From JACRAO01 sp964490895 (GTDB taxonomy: Bacteria > Bdellovibrionota > UBA1018): a stretch of 51,845 nt of DNA. A model generated the notes under the pieces. That model saw only the letters and a list, made by a program, of their open reading frames with translations. It ran no database searches and was not told where the DNA came from. The position numbers and the translations under genes are program-made. Shown here piece after piece: positions 1 through 8,821 of the stretch. The stretch lies in the NCBI GenBank assembly GCA_964490895.1, contig CAZBEI010000042.1, positions 1 to 51,845 of the forward strand, in the 5' to 3' direction. The stretch's first letter is position 1. Every line of letters begins with the position of its first letter.

Positions 1-150
1 GGCTACTACACTCAGTCGCGTCACGCTCCTTCGTTGCGTAGCCTCACCTCACCAAGCTTTTGTTCGCCTCCACCCCGGGTAAGCCGGGGTCCAGCTCACA
101 AAGGGTGCTATTGCACCCACGCTTGCTTCGCTTCAATCCCTCTTGAAACC
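1..150. other. GC-rich structured non-coding flank
   Basis: No convincing gene is visible. On the minus strand this lies beyond the tRNA-Val terminator. It holds two perfect short hairpins: GGGTGC/GCACCC (about 106-121) and ACCCCGG/CCGGGGT (about 77-95). It is richer in GC than the neighbouring genes. The structures could be REP-like or part of a longer non-coding RNA cut by the window edge. I do not recognise it as tmRNA, RNase P RNA or SRP RNA. Confidence 0.3.
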
Positions 151-158
151 CAAAAAAT

Positions 159-190
159 AAAAAAAGCCACCTATGGATGTGGCTTTTTTT
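159..190 (-). terminator. Intrinsic terminator after tRNA-Val (bidirectional)
   Basis: Arms AAAAAAAGCCAC (159-170) and GTGGCTTTTTTT (179-190) pair over 12 positions around an 8-nt loop. An A-rich tract on one side and a T tract on the other make it a good rho-independent terminator in both directions. It lies about 6 nt beyond the 3' end of tRNA-Val. Confidence 0.8.
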
Positions 191-195
191 ATTTT

Positions 196-267
196 TTGGC
201 GTGATAGGGATTGAACCTACGACCTTCCCCGTGTCAAGGGGATGCTCTCCCGCTGAGCTACACGCCA
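196..267 (-). tRNA. tRNA-Val (anticodon GAC)
   Basis: The minus strand folds as a full cloverleaf: acceptor TGGCGTG/CACGCCA, D stem GCTC/GAGC, anticodon stem TCCCC/GGGGA with loop TTGACAC (anticodon GAC), and T stem GTAGG/CCTAT with loop TTCAATC. CCA is not encoded. The 5' half lies inside the 3' end of the lipB reading frame, whose stop codon falls in the T arm. A terminator follows at once. Confidence 0.92.
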
Positions 268-969
268 GTATAAAGATGGATTGCTCTGTCTTTTTATTAC
301 TTTTCCACGCGAAAGTAAAACTCTATTTGTTTCATCTAAAATTTCGTGTCCAAGGTTTAAAAACGGCTCTTCCTGGTTGTTTTCTAACAAATAACTCAGA
401 GGTGCACCCAAACCACAGGGCTTAATACCTAGAAAACTAAGCGGGGTTTTATAGCCATTGATGGACACTCCATGAAGTAAAACGCCATTTTTTACTTTGA
501 TTCCAACAGAGGCAAACTTTCCACTCTCGCTCCAAACTCCAGTTTCACCACCAAATCTCAATTCTGTTTTTTCGAAATACCGAGCACCCACTTTCTGGGC
601 AATCTCAAGTAAAATAGATATCCCTTTTCTCACGCCTCTTGAGTCTCCAGTCAAATTCTCTAGTCTCTCTACAATAAATAAAACCCACTGCCCTGGCCCA
701 TGCCAAGTGGCCCTACCCCCACGGTCTGTTTGATAAATTTCGATCCCTATTTTTTTATAAAAACCTAAATTCATGAGAAGGTCTGTTTTATCGCTTTGGC
801 GCCCCAATGTGATGACTGGCGAAAGCTCAGAGAGCAAAATTTTGCCTCCGCCACTCTCTGCGATTTGTCTTTGTTTTAAGTCTAGACTCTTATAGGTCCA
901 GGAAAATGAAGAAGAATGACGACAGATTTCAGAAGCTAGCATGGAGGGGAATTTAGCATATTTATGCAC
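217..969 (-). CDS. lipB: Octanoyltransferase LipB
   Basis: Cytoplasmic enzyme moving octanoate from acyl carrier protein to the lipoyl domains of 2-oxoacid dehydrogenases and GcvH, the first step of lipoate synthesis. The family's active-site signature is complete: RGGRATWHGPGQ (residues 83-94), KFASVGIKV with Lys151, LLHGVSIN (His166) and IKPCG with the acyl-carrying Cys185. The body ends near residue 233 as expected. The last 16 residues, from Trp235, are read from the tRNA-Val gene, and the TAG stop lies in its T arm. The gene starts 29 nt after the CsgG-like lipoprotein gene and is probably the last protein gene of that minus-strand run. Confidence 0.9.
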   Translation of the reverse strand: MHKYAKFPSMLASEICRHSSSFSWTYKSLDLKQRQIAESGGGKILLSELSPVITLGRQSDKTDLLMNLGFYKKIGIEIYQTDRGGRATWHGPGQWVLFIVERLENLTGDSRGVRKGISILLEIAQKVGARYFEKTELRFGGETGVWSESGKFASVGIKVKNGVLLHGVSINGYKTPLSFLGIKPCGLGAPLSYLLENNQEEPFLNLGHEILDETNRVLLSRGKVIKRQSNPSLYWRVAQRESIPLTRGRS

Positions 970-998
970 TTTGGCATATGGGCCTATTTTTCTAGACT

Positions 999-1970
999 TC
1001 AGTACAACTGCACTCGATCTCCTTCTTGAAAATTTCCACCCGAATGCACATGGGTGATCGCTCCATCGGTGCCTATAAAATCCACAACCTCGAGCGTCCC
1101 TTTGAGCTGGCCTTCTGTCCTACCCAAATAAGCACCCGTCGGTGGATCATAAATATCTTCGCCTTGGGCCAATACTCTTAAAATATCTCCTGCCACTAAT
1201 CCAGATGCCTTGCCCGCATTGATATAGACTTTGCTGTTGACTACCTTTGCAATATGTCCTTGCCAAGCGAGCTTCTCTACACTGCGCAGGACATCTATAG
1301 AGAGCAAATCCACTGAATTTCTGACTGCAAGTTTTACTAATTCGGAACGAAACTCCGGACTCTCTAAATCATTATTTTCCAACAAAGAAACGGCATTGCT
1401 GGAAGCTTCGCCGGCTTTAGCCGTAGCCATGATTTCCCTGCCACCTGCAACATCGAAAATTTTGACTTCTACATCCACTGCAGCAATGGATTGCCTCTGC
1501 CTCAACAAGCCTACATCGTCCCCTTTTTGACGAATCACAATCTTAGAAATTTTCCCAATCACAAGGATAGAAACCCCCAAGCGCTTTCCCTCTCGGATGA
1601 GCTGTGAAAGCTTCACTTGCCCGGAGGCAATCACATCTTGAGTCGTAAGAGAAGGAGTAACCTCAGTGGGCAAGATCACTCTCTGAGATTGCAATAGACT
1701 TCTCTTTAACTCCTCACTCGAAAAAATCCCAATATCTGAAATACGTACTGGAGTGTCATTCCAAAAACTTAAAACCATCACTCTCTTTTTAGGCTGCCCC
1801 ATAGCCTCCACTCGCTTGGTCAAAGAACCTCCCGAACCTGTTTTATTATAATAACTGGGAGACTCATTTTGAAAGTAAGTTTGGTCTTGCCTAAACTTTT
1901 GAGACCTCTGACAAGAAATCATGGAACAAAATAATAAAACCATAAACAAACTGAAAGAATTGTGCCTCAT
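999..1970 (-). CDS. CsgG/FlgT-like lipoprotein
   Basis: A 323-residue exported protein. A short hydrophobic signal ends in a lipobox-like SMISC (Cys20), so it is probably a lipoprotein. Residues about 60-210 look like the CsgG fold (VMVLSFWNDT, LGVSILVIGKISKI). Residues about 235-323 resemble the C-terminal domain of FlgT (GHIAKVVNSKVYINAGKASG, then VAGDILRV and a final EGDRVQLY). FlgT is a flagellar H-ring protein and CsgG an outer-membrane secretion pore; this architecture also occurs in uncharacterised lipoproteins, so a flagellar role is only possible. It overlaps the upstream secreted-protein gene by 4 nt (ATGA), which suggests coupled translation and a shared complex. Confidence 0.65.
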   Translation of the reverse strand: MRHNSFSLFMVLLFCSMISCQRSQKFRQDQTYFQNESPSYYNKTGSGGSLTKRVEAMGQPKKRVMVLSFWNDTPVRISDIGIFSSEELKRSLLQSQRVILPTEVTPSLTTQDVIASGQVKLSQLIREGKRLGVSILVIGKISKIVIRQKGDDVGLLRQRQSIAAVDVEVKIFDVAGGREIMATAKAGEASSNAVSLLENNDLESPEFRSELVKLAVRNSVDLLSIDVLRSVEKLAWQGHIAKVVNSKVYINAGKASGLVAGDILRVLAQGEDIYDPPTGAYLGRTEGQLKGTLEVVDFIGTDGAITHVHSGGNFQEGDRVQLY

Positions 1971-2941
1971 TTGAGCTCCAAACGAATATTTTTTTCAAGT
2001 GTTTCTAATAAGACTAGTTTTTTTGTATCGACAATGATTTGCGCGAGATTTTGTTTTGCATCTTCTAAACTTTTACAATCTCGAATTAAAAATACAACCT
2101 CGCCTCTTGAGACTTTATGCTTCTCCACTTTATCTCTCATAAACTTATTTTGAAGCTGAAGGGTTAGCTGAGTCAAGAGTTTGAAATCCAGGCTCCCCTG
2201 TATTTCTACTGTAAAATCACTGAGGGTAGAGGGAGACTCACTTGGTCTTTTATTATTAGCAAGGTTCATTTTTGAACTCAGGTCTAAAAAAGTCTGTGCC
2301 ATCAAATGAAAAAGAGGTTCTTGGAGTGACTCTTCATCTCCTACCTCGAACTGAGATTTATAGAAATACTCCTTGAGCAAAGCAGAGCGTACTGTAAAAA
2401 ATTCCACCACCCTATAGCGCACCTCGTCGGCATGTGCAGGATCCAACTCCTCAGCTGGTATTTTATTCACTTCTAACAAAATACCTCCCGTGCTTTTATT
2501 TTTTTCTACCCAATCTAACATTTTTTTTTGTTGATTACCGTGACCCAAGTTTATAGAGACAGGTTTAAAACCGCGTCTTTCCAAAAAACCGTTTAAAAGT
2601 GACTTGAGAGCCTCCTCGTCGCGTTCAGAAAAAACCAGGGACAAAAACTTTGGATCTTTTTTATCTAATGGGATATCTAACAATTTAGCTGCATAAAAAT
2701 CTAAGTGTTTTTTAATTCCCTCTAAATCTATTTCAACACTCAAACCTATTTCTGATTTTCGAGAGCCTTTGATAAATCGGTCTGGATAAACCAATACCTC
2801 TTCGTTAAAAATTCTCGTCTGCCAGGGCTCCCAGGATGCAGTACCGCCCATTTTTGTTTGCTGCTCTAAAATCGCTTGTTTAAAACTCTCGTCTGCAAAC
2901 ACAAAAGAGCTCATCACAAGACCTATCCAAAGAAGTATCAT
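1967..2941 (-). CDS. Secreted protein of unknown function, partner of CsgG-like lipoprotein
   Basis: A 324-residue protein with an N-terminal signal peptide (MILLWIGLVMSSFVFA, then DES). No family is recognised. The mature part is mixed and charged, with a predicted helical C terminus. It has a single Cys (in RDCKS), so there is no disulphide pattern. Its stop overlaps the start of the CsgG-like lipoprotein gene by 4 nt, the best clue to function: the two products probably act together in the periplasm or at the outer membrane. The gene follows dnaE after 71 nt containing an inverted repeat, so it may have its own promoter. Confidence 0.7.
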   Translation of the reverse strand: MILLWIGLVMSSFVFADESFKQAILEQQTKMGGTASWEPWQTRIFNEEVLVYPDRFIKGSRKSEIGLSVEIDLEGIKKHLDFYAAKLLDIPLDKKDPKFLSLVFSERDEEALKSLLNGFLERRGFKPVSINLGHGNQQKKMLDWVEKNKSTGGILLEVNKIPAEELDPAHADEVRYRVVEFFTVRSALLKEYFYKSQFEVGDEESLQEPLFHLMAQTFLDLSSKMNLANNKRPSESPSTLSDFTVEIQGSLDFKLLTQLTLQLQNKFMRDKVEKHKVSRGEVVFLIRDCKSLEDAKQNLAQIIVDTKKLVLLETLEKNIRLELK

Positions 2942-2958
2942 CTACTATGTTATATAAC

Positions 2959-3011
2959 GAATAACAGAGTTTGAGAGGATTTTTTTCATATTTTTTAAAA
3001 CTCTGTTATTC
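2959..3011. repeat. Inverted repeat after dnaE, 14-bp arms
   Basis: GAATAACAGAGTTT (2959-2972) and AAACTCTGTTATTC (2998-3011) are perfect inverted copies separated by 25 AT-rich bases. The pair begins 1 nt beyond the dnaE stop. There is no T tract after the second arm, so it is not a classical terminator; T and A runs lie in the loop. A 15/16 relative of the extended arm, GTGAATAACATAGTTT, occurs at 7418-7433. It could be a regulator site or a folding element at the mRNA 3' end. Confidence 0.55.
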
Positions 3012-3012
3012 A

Positions 3013-6000
3013 CTACAACACGGACACAGAATCCGCTCCAAATACCTTTTGAATCTCGCAAATGAATTCTATCGAAGGATGGATGCACAATGCTTTTGGA
3101 AGCTCTAAATAGGCATTCAGATCCTCATCCTGAAATAAGAGCTCAACAGGACAGCGTCCGCGATTTTGAATTAAATTTTTTTTAAGTTCTCTCAACTGAT
3201 CTGCATGAATTTTATTTAAATCTACTTTTAAAACTATTTTTTGGACACGCTCGGCATGAACTTCAGCCAACTTGACTAAGCTTTTTCCAAATATTTTCGG
3301 AGTTTCTTCTTTCGTATCGATCTCACCAGTGAGCAAAATGGGCTCTGCCTCTCCGATGGATTTACGGATCATCTCATGACACGTCTGATAGGCTTCTGGG
3401 AAAAAAACAACTTCGATCTTTCCAAAAAGGTCCTCAAACCCAACAAATGCCATTTTAGAGCCTTTTTTAGTGGTTATTTCCTTAAATTCTGACAAAAGAC
3501 CTGCGATTTTAACCTCGGGTAAAACGATCCTCTGATACCTCCCATAACTCTGAGCAGGGGTTTCACTCTTTGGATTTGAAGTCATGTTTTTTACTTTTTC
3601 TGTGTTCCATCCCAACCAATCGACACATATCTTTTGCCACAAATCCATGGGATGCCCAGAAATATAAAATCCCACAACCTGTCTTTCTAAGGCCAGTTTT
3701 TTAGCTAATCCCCAATCTGTCTGAGGTTTAAAAAGATTTTCTAAAGCTGGGGAGGGTCTCACTTCTTCTTCCTTCAGTGAATCAAAAAAAGAAGACTGAC
3801 CCAGCTCGATTTCATCTTGTTCGTCCGTAGCAAATTTTAATAAATCCTCGATAGAATTAAAAAGAGTGGCGCGATTGACTTTCGAAATCCCGTCCAATGC
3901 ACCCGAGAGCGTAAGTGCTTCCAATACTTTTTTATTCACCTTTCGGGTCGGAACTCTTTTAACAAAATCGACGACATTTTGAAACCTACTCTGGGTTCTC
4001 CCCTCAATCATGGCTTGAACAGCAATGCTCCCCACTCCTTTGATCGCTTCTAAACCAAAACGAATGGCTTTTTTCCCGTCCTTCAAAACTTCAACACTAA
4101 ACTTATTCTGAGAAAAATTGACATCCGGGGGGAGAATCATAAGATGGTGCTCCCTGGCATCATTGATGTATTTGGTAATTTTATCCGTATTGTTAATTTC
4201 AGTAGTCATCAAAGCAGCTAAAAACTCAGCCGGAAAATATGTTTTTAAATACGCTGTCTGAAAGGTCAAAACAGCATACGCTGTCGAATGGGATTTATTA
4301 AAGCCGTATTCTGCAAACTTGGCCATTAAATCAAAAATACTTTCAGCGCTCGTTGCTAACAATCCATTGCGCGTGGCACCACTGACAAAAACCTCACGAT
4401 GCTCTGCCATTTCTTCAGCTTTCTTTTTCCCCATAGCTCTGCGCAACAAATCAGCCTGTCCTAGGGAGTACCCTGCCAACTCTCTCGCGATTTGCATGAC
4501 TTGCTCTTGATACAAAATCACTCCATAAGTATCCTTTAGAATAGAAGCAAGGTTTTCGACTTCGTAGGAAATAGGCTTTTTCCCATGCTTTCGATCAATA
4601 AAATCATCCACCATTCCAGAGCCGAGCGGTCCCGGTCGATAAAGAGCACTGATGGCCGCCAAATCACCTACAGAGGTCGGCTTAAGCCTTATGCATAAGT
4701 CTTTCATCCCAGAGCTTTCCACCTGAAAAACTCCATCTGTATCGCCAGAGGAGATCAGTGCAAAAACCTTTGGATCCGAATAATTAATTTTCTCTAAATT
4801 GACTCCTGTTAATTTCACAGCATGATCAATCACAGTCAGTGTTTTGAGCCCTAAAAAATCAAATTTAATAAGCCCAATGGCTTCGGCTGAATCTTTGTCA
4901 AACTGGGTGACCAAAATCCCATCTTTTCCCAAATACAATGGACAATAATGGACTACGGGTTCTTCCGTAATGATCACTCCAGCAGCATGAATTCCTGCAT
5001 TTCGATAAAGCCCCTCAAGTTTGAGTGCATACTCTAAGACTTTTTTAACCTTTTCGTCTTGCTCCATTTTTTCTCGGAGTCGTGGTTCTTTTTTGAGTGC
5101 GTCCTCTACTGTGATGTTCAGTTCCTCGGGCATGAGCTTGGTGAGTTGATCTGTTTCTGAAAATGAAAAACCCAAAACCCTTCCCACATCTTTAATCACC
5201 GCTCGAGCCTGAAGTTTCCCAAAAGTAATAATTTGACAGACATTTTGAGAGCCGTATCTTTTTGAAACATAATCAATCACTTCGGAACGCCGATCCTGAC
5301 AAAAATCAATATCAAAATCTGGCATACTAATACGCTCTGGATTGATAAACCGTTCAAAAAGGAGCTGAAACTCAATGGGATCAATATCTGTAATTCTTAA
5401 GGCATAGGCTACCAAAGAGCCTGCACCCGAACCCCGTCCAGGTCCCACAGGAATTCCCTGATTTTTGGCCCAATTAATAAAATCGGCGACAATTAAAAAA
5501 TAACTAGAAAATCCAGTTTTTTCGATCATCTCTAGTTCGTTGTTGAGTCTTTGTTGATAGTTTTTTTCAGGCTCTGGCCAGGTGGCTTTTGATTTGAGTC
5601 GAACTTGCAGTCCTTCCTGGGCCTGAGAGCGAAAATAATCGTTTAAATTAAATTCTTTGAGCGCCTCAGGGGTTAAGTCTTTGGGCTTAAAATTTGGCAA
5701 ATGATAAATAGCTTTCCCCTGGCTATCCTTAAATTTAAACTGCAGGTCACACTTTTTGGCAATTTCTAATGTTTGATCACAGACGGTCGGAAATTTCTTG
5801 AATCGCTCTTTCATGAGGGTGGGTGATTTTAAATAATACTCAGGAGGAACCAAACTTTGTGAGCGCTCATAATTAAGATTTCTACCATGCTCAATGCACT
5901 GTAAAATCTCGTGAGCTTCTGCGTCACCCGGGTTTAAATAATGACAATCTACCGTCGCAACGCAAGCCAATCCATTTTTTTTGGCCAATGAAAACAAAGC

Positions 6001-6561
6001 CTCATTGACCATGTCTTGCTCTGGAATTCCTGAGTCCTGTAACTCTAAGTAAAAATCATCTTTAAATCTTTCTTTAAACCACTTCAATGACTGCTCAACT
6101 CCGGATTCGTCTCCTGTCAAAATTTTGTATGGAATTTCGCCTTTTAAACAACCCGACAATACAATAAGTCCATCGCCAAAGCGGTGGAGCAGTTCCTTTG
6201 AGACCACTGCTTTTTGATTCTGAGCCTGAGCATACGACTCTGTTAAGATCTGGCAAAGATTTTGATAGCCGAGCAGATTTTTACAGAGAAGCACCAAATG
6301 ATGAAATTTGGGTTTGAAGGGATCCACACCCCCTTGCTCTCCATAATGGATTTCGCATCCAATGATGGGTTTTACTTTTTTCTTTCTGGCCTGAAGATAA
6401 AAATCAACCGCTCCAAATAAATGATGAGAATCTGTGATGGCCACTGCGTCCATCCCATAATCTAAAACACTCTCAAAGAGCGACTCAAGACGAATAGCTC
6501 CTTCTAATAGGCTATACTGAGTGTGAACATGAAGATGAACAAAAGAAGGAATCCCCTCCAT
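3013..6561 (-). CDS. dnaE: DNA polymerase III subunit alpha
   Basis: Catalytic subunit of the replicative polymerase. At 1182 residues it is slightly longer than E. coli DnaE. The N-terminal PHP domain begins HLHVHTQYSLLEGA with AITDSHHLFG following, so several metal-binding histidines are retained. The polymerase core holds VGPGRGSGAGS (about 372-382) and the catalytic PDFDIDF with Asp415/Asp417. The fingers and beta-binding regions follow. The C-terminal OB-fold region (about 975-1080) includes IAGLLSEFKEITTKKG and is followed by a tail domain. The ATG start gives an N terminus that fits the family. It is a single uninterrupted frame with no intein. Confidence 0.97.
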   Translation of the reverse strand: MEGIPSFVHLHVHTQYSLLEGAIRLESLFESVLDYGMDAVAITDSHHLFGAVDFYLQARKKKVKPIIGCEIHYGEQGGVDPFKPKFHHLVLLCKNLLGYQNLCQILTESYAQAQNQKAVVSKELLHRFGDGLIVLSGCLKGEIPYKILTGDESGVEQSLKWFKERFKDDFYLELQDSGIPEQDMVNEALFSLAKKNGLACVATVDCHYLNPGDAEAHEILQCIEHGRNLNYERSQSLVPPEYYLKSPTLMKERFKKFPTVCDQTLEIAKKCDLQFKFKDSQGKAIYHLPNFKPKDLTPEALKEFNLNDYFRSQAQEGLQVRLKSKATWPEPEKNYQQRLNNELEMIEKTGFSSYFLIVADFINWAKNQGIPVGPGRGSGAGSLVAYALRITDIDPIEFQLLFERFINPERISMPDFDIDFCQDRRSEVIDYVSKRYGSQNVCQIITFGKLQARAVIKDVGRVLGFSFSETDQLTKLMPEELNITVEDALKKEPRLREKMEQDEKVKKVLEYALKLEGLYRNAGIHAAGVIITEEPVVHYCPLYLGKDGILVTQFDKDSAEAIGLIKFDFLGLKTLTVIDHAVKLTGVNLEKINYSDPKVFALISSGDTDGVFQVESSGMKDLCIRLKPTSVGDLAAISALYRPGPLGSGMVDDFIDRKHGKKPISYEVENLASILKDTYGVILYQEQVMQIARELAGYSLGQADLLRRAMGKKKAEEMAEHREVFVSGATRNGLLATSAESIFDLMAKFAEYGFNKSHSTAYAVLTFQTAYLKTYFPAEFLAALMTTEINNTDKITKYINDAREHHLMILPPDVNFSQNKFSVEVLKDGKKAIRFGLEAIKGVGSIAVQAMIEGRTQSRFQNVVDFVKRVPTRKVNKKVLEALTLSGALDGISKVNRATLFNSIEDLLKFATDEQDEIELGQSSFFDSLKEEEVRPSPALENLFKPQTDWGLAKKLALERQVVGFYISGHPMDLWQKICVDWLGWNTEKVKNMTSNPKSETPAQSYGRYQRIVLPEVKIAGLLSEFKEITTKKGSKMAFVGFEDLFGKIEVVFFPEAYQTCHEMIRKSIGEAEPILLTGEIDTKEETPKIFGKSLVKLAEVHAERVQKIVLKVDLNKIHADQLRELKKNLIQNRGRCPVELLFQDEDLNAYLELPKALCIHPSIEFICEIQKVFGADSVSVL

Positions 6562-6622
6562 GGGGATCTCTTAGCTAAAGTTTTTGACAAAGACCAACAG
6601 ATTTTCTAGACAGCCGCAAAAG

Positions 6623-7297
6623 CTACCCGCCTTGTAAAACCATCACATGAGGCATGTAAGGAATGGCAACGTATTGCTTTGAACCCAAATCAAACAGAGC
6701 AAGGGTTTCGCCGGGCTCGGGGGTTTTCATCAAATAAGGCACATAAACTTTGAGTTGCTCTCCCTCTTTATTTTGGACTCCGAGTGCTCCTAATCCATGG
6801 ACATAACTAAAAAAATCACCTGGAACTTTCGGGGGGTCCGTGACCCGGGCAGTAAAAGAGGCTTGTTTAAGCTGAATTTTTTTTCTAACCCTTTGATAAA
6901 AAGACCTCACTCTATCCACTAAAACCAAAAAAAACAAAACCACCATGAGAAAAGGAATCCCACTGAGAGCCGTTCTCAAATAGAGCAAATTTCGGAAAGC
7001 ACTGCATTGATTTTTTTGGAACTCATTGACCGCCTTTCCTTCCTCACAAACTTCTGGTACGTGAGACCACTCCTCTAAGACCCAGGCCCAGAGCTGAAAA
7101 GACGCCACAAATGGCCTCCCCTTTATTTCTATTGAGGATAGACTCAAAGCAGTGGGGGGTTTTGAAAAATCAATCACTTCTTTCGAAGTGGCCAGTATCC
7201 CTACTAAACAAAAGCTGAAGACAAAAACAAGAATTGCAAAAAAAAGAGCCCTCCAAAGAACTATAAAATAAGGAGGGTGATCAAATAAGGATTCCAT
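6623..7297 (-). CDS. Two-helix inner-membrane protein, unknown
   Basis: A 224-residue protein not recognised as a known family. Hydrophobic helices at about 10-36 (LWRALFFAILVFVFSFCLVG) and about 115-135 (GIPFLMVVLFFLVLVD) flank a roughly 75-residue loop with two Cys, probably periplasmic. The basic RSFYQRVRKK after the second helix puts the beta-rich C-terminal 80 residues in the cytoplasm. I chose ATG 7297 over an in-frame TTG at 7324, which would begin against the 3' end of tRNA-Arg; GATGGGGCG upstream is a possible ribosome binding site. It lies between tRNA-Arg and dnaE on the same strand. Confidence 0.6.
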   Translation of the reverse strand: MESLFDHPPYFIVLWRALFFAILVFVFSFCLVGILATSKEVIDFSKPPTALSLSSIEIKGRPFVASFQLWAWVLEEWSHVPEVCEEGKAVNEFQKNQCSAFRNLLYLRTALSGIPFLMVVLFFLVLVDRVRSFYQRVRKKIQLKQASFTARVTDPPKVPGDFFSYVHGLGALGVQNKEGEQLKVYVPYLMKTPEPGETLALFDLGSKQYVAIPYMPHVMVLQGG

Positions 7298-7325
7298 AAG
7301 CGCGCCCCATCGAAAACCGGCCAAA

Positions 7326-7397
7326 TGGAACCGGGTGGAATCGAACCACCAATAGCTGTTTAGGAAACAACCGTTATATCCATTTAACTACGGCTCC
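7326..7397 (-). tRNA. tRNA-Arg (anticodon CCT)
   Basis: Minus-strand cloverleaf: acceptor GGAGCCG/CGGTTCC with one G-U pair and discriminator A, D arm GTT/AAC, anticodon stem GTTGT/ACAGC with loop TTCCTAA (anticodon CCT, reads AGG), and T stem GGTGG/CCACC with loop TTCGATT. CCA is not encoded. It lies just upstream of the membrane-protein gene that precedes dnaE. Confidence 0.92.
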
Positions 7398-7453
7398 TCA
7401 CTTCAAACTAATATACAGTGAATAACATAGTTTATTTAGGTTTTTTCGAAATT

Positions 7454-8032
7454 CTATCTTTTTGAAGAAGCAATCACCCGAGAGGTCCAACTTGAAGAAG
7501 GAGGCAAAATTTTAACTGGATTTAACGCTACCACCCCTTTTCTTACTTCGAAATGCAGATGAGGCCCAGACGAGTGCCCGGTGCTCCCTGTCAAAGCGAT
7601 TTTTTTCCCTTTTTTGACTCTTTGTCCTCTTTTGACCAATAGTTTTGAGTTATGAGCATAAACGGTATTAAAATCCCCCCAATGTTTGATCACAAGCATT
7701 TTGCCATACCCTTTGATGCCTGAACCTGCGTAAATCACCCTTCCATCGCTCACGGAGTAAACAGGGGTTCCTCTTTTAGCTCTCAAATCAATTCCTTCGT
7801 GAAACTCATGCCCTCGTTGTCCAAAAGGGGATGTCAACGCTACTTTTTTGAGAGGCCAAACCCACTTTGTAGCCACCATTTTTAGATCTTTTGATAACTC
7901 GGGCAGAGGAACATTGTACTCACTGAAATGATCAAAAAGCCCTTTCCTTTGATTTTTTAATATCTGAGGAGACGCACAGTTAAGTAAAGAAATTGCAAAA
8001 AGAACAAGAATACTCGCCTTTACAAATTCCAT
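7454..8032 (-). CDS. NlpD-like LytM/M23 lipoprotein
   Basis: A 192-residue envelope protein with a lipoprotein signal ending LLNC (Cys19). The M23 LytM domain covers about 65-175 and keeps all zinc ligands: His78 and Asp82 (HEGIDL), His127 (VYAHN) and His160 (PHLHFEVR). It could therefore be an active peptidoglycan endopeptidase, unlike degenerate NlpD/EnvC activators. No LysM domain is present. I chose the ATG at 8032 because it gives the signal peptide; it overlaps the end of surE by 13 nt, implying coupled translation. The surE-nlpD order is conserved in proteobacteria, which supports the call. Confidence 0.85.
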   Translation of the reverse strand: MEFVKASILVLFAISLLNCASPQILKNQRKGLFDHFSEYNVPLPELSKDLKMVATKWVWPLKKVALTSPFGQRGHEFHEGIDLRAKRGTPVYSVSDGRVIYAGSGIKGYGKMLVIKHWGDFNTVYAHNSKLLVKRGQRVKKGKKIALTGSTGHSSGPHLHFEVRKGVVALNPVKILPPSSSWTSRVIASSKR

Positions 8033-8784
8033 TTTCTTTGCATTTCTTCTAAAAAATGAAAATCTGTGCAATCTAACTTGAGCGGTGTGACAGACACGTA
8101 GCCGGAATCCACAGTCACGCAATCTGAATTTTCTTCCTCCCGAAATCCCTTGTACCGCCCTCCTACCCAATAATAATCTTTCCCTCGATGGTCTGTTCTT
8201 TTGAGAATGCTCCCGCTGTAATAGCGAAACCCTTGGCGAGCAAGCCTCACTCCCTTAATACGGCTGAGAGGAAGATCAGGCACATTCAAATTGAGCAAAG
8301 TGTGCTTGGGGAGTTTGTTGAATTTAGGATTTTTTAAAATACGAACTGACATTTTTGCAGCTGTAGAATAATGGAGTTTGCTTTCTGGGGTCCCCCTAGA
8401 AAAATCAACTGACAAACTGACCGCCAAAGCCGGCAATCCTAAGATACAAGCCTCTCTTGCAGCACTGACAGTGCCAGAATAATAGACATCTTGGCCCAAA
8501 TTTCCACCTCGGTTAATACCTGAAACAACAAGATCGGGCATCCCCCTGATCACTTCTCGGATGCCCAAGTACACACAATCGGCAGGAGATCCATTGACTC
8601 CAAAAAATCGTTCCCCCATTGGGATCATTCTTAGGGGCTTATGGATAGTTAGGGAGTGTCCAGTAGTGCTTTTTTCCTCTAAGGGGGCCACCACCCAGAC
8701 ATTTCCAATTTTTTTGAGCTCTCGGTACATCTCTTTCAAACCATGCGCGTGCACCCCATCATCGTTGCAGAGTAAAATCTTCAT
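8020..8784 (-). CDS. surE: 5'/3'-nucleotidase SurE
   Basis: Metal-dependent nucleoside monophosphatase linked to stationary-phase survival. The N terminus MKILLCNDDG carries the metal-binding Asp pair (Asp8, Asp9). STTGHSLT, NGSPADCVYLG and VSGINRGGNLG with the metal-binding Asn are also present. At 254 residues it has the family's usual length. Two ATGs occur 6 nt apart; AAAGAGG abuts the first but sits 6 nt before the second, so I chose the second (8784). The gene is followed by, and overlaps, the NlpD-like gene. Confidence 0.93.
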   Translation of the reverse strand: MKILLCNDDGVHAHGLKEMYRELKKIGNVWVVAPLEEKSTTGHSLTIHKPLRMIPMGERFFGVNGSPADCVYLGIREVIRGMPDLVVSGINRGGNLGQDVYYSGTVSAAREACILGLPALAVSLSVDFSRGTPESKLHYSTAAKMSVRILKNPKFNKLPKHTLLNLNVPDLPLSRIKGVRLARQGFRYYSGSILKRTDHRGKDYYWVGGRYKGFREEENSDCVTVDSGYVSVTPLKLDCTDFHFLEEMQRKWNL

Positions 8785-8821
8785 CGTCATCCTCTTTATT
8801 GTAAGTCTGTTATAAAAGAAT

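Noticed and set aside
1..150. Possible structural RNA such as tmRNA, RNase P RNA or SRP RNA
   Set aside because: No conserved core sequence of these RNAs is present; only short hairpins.
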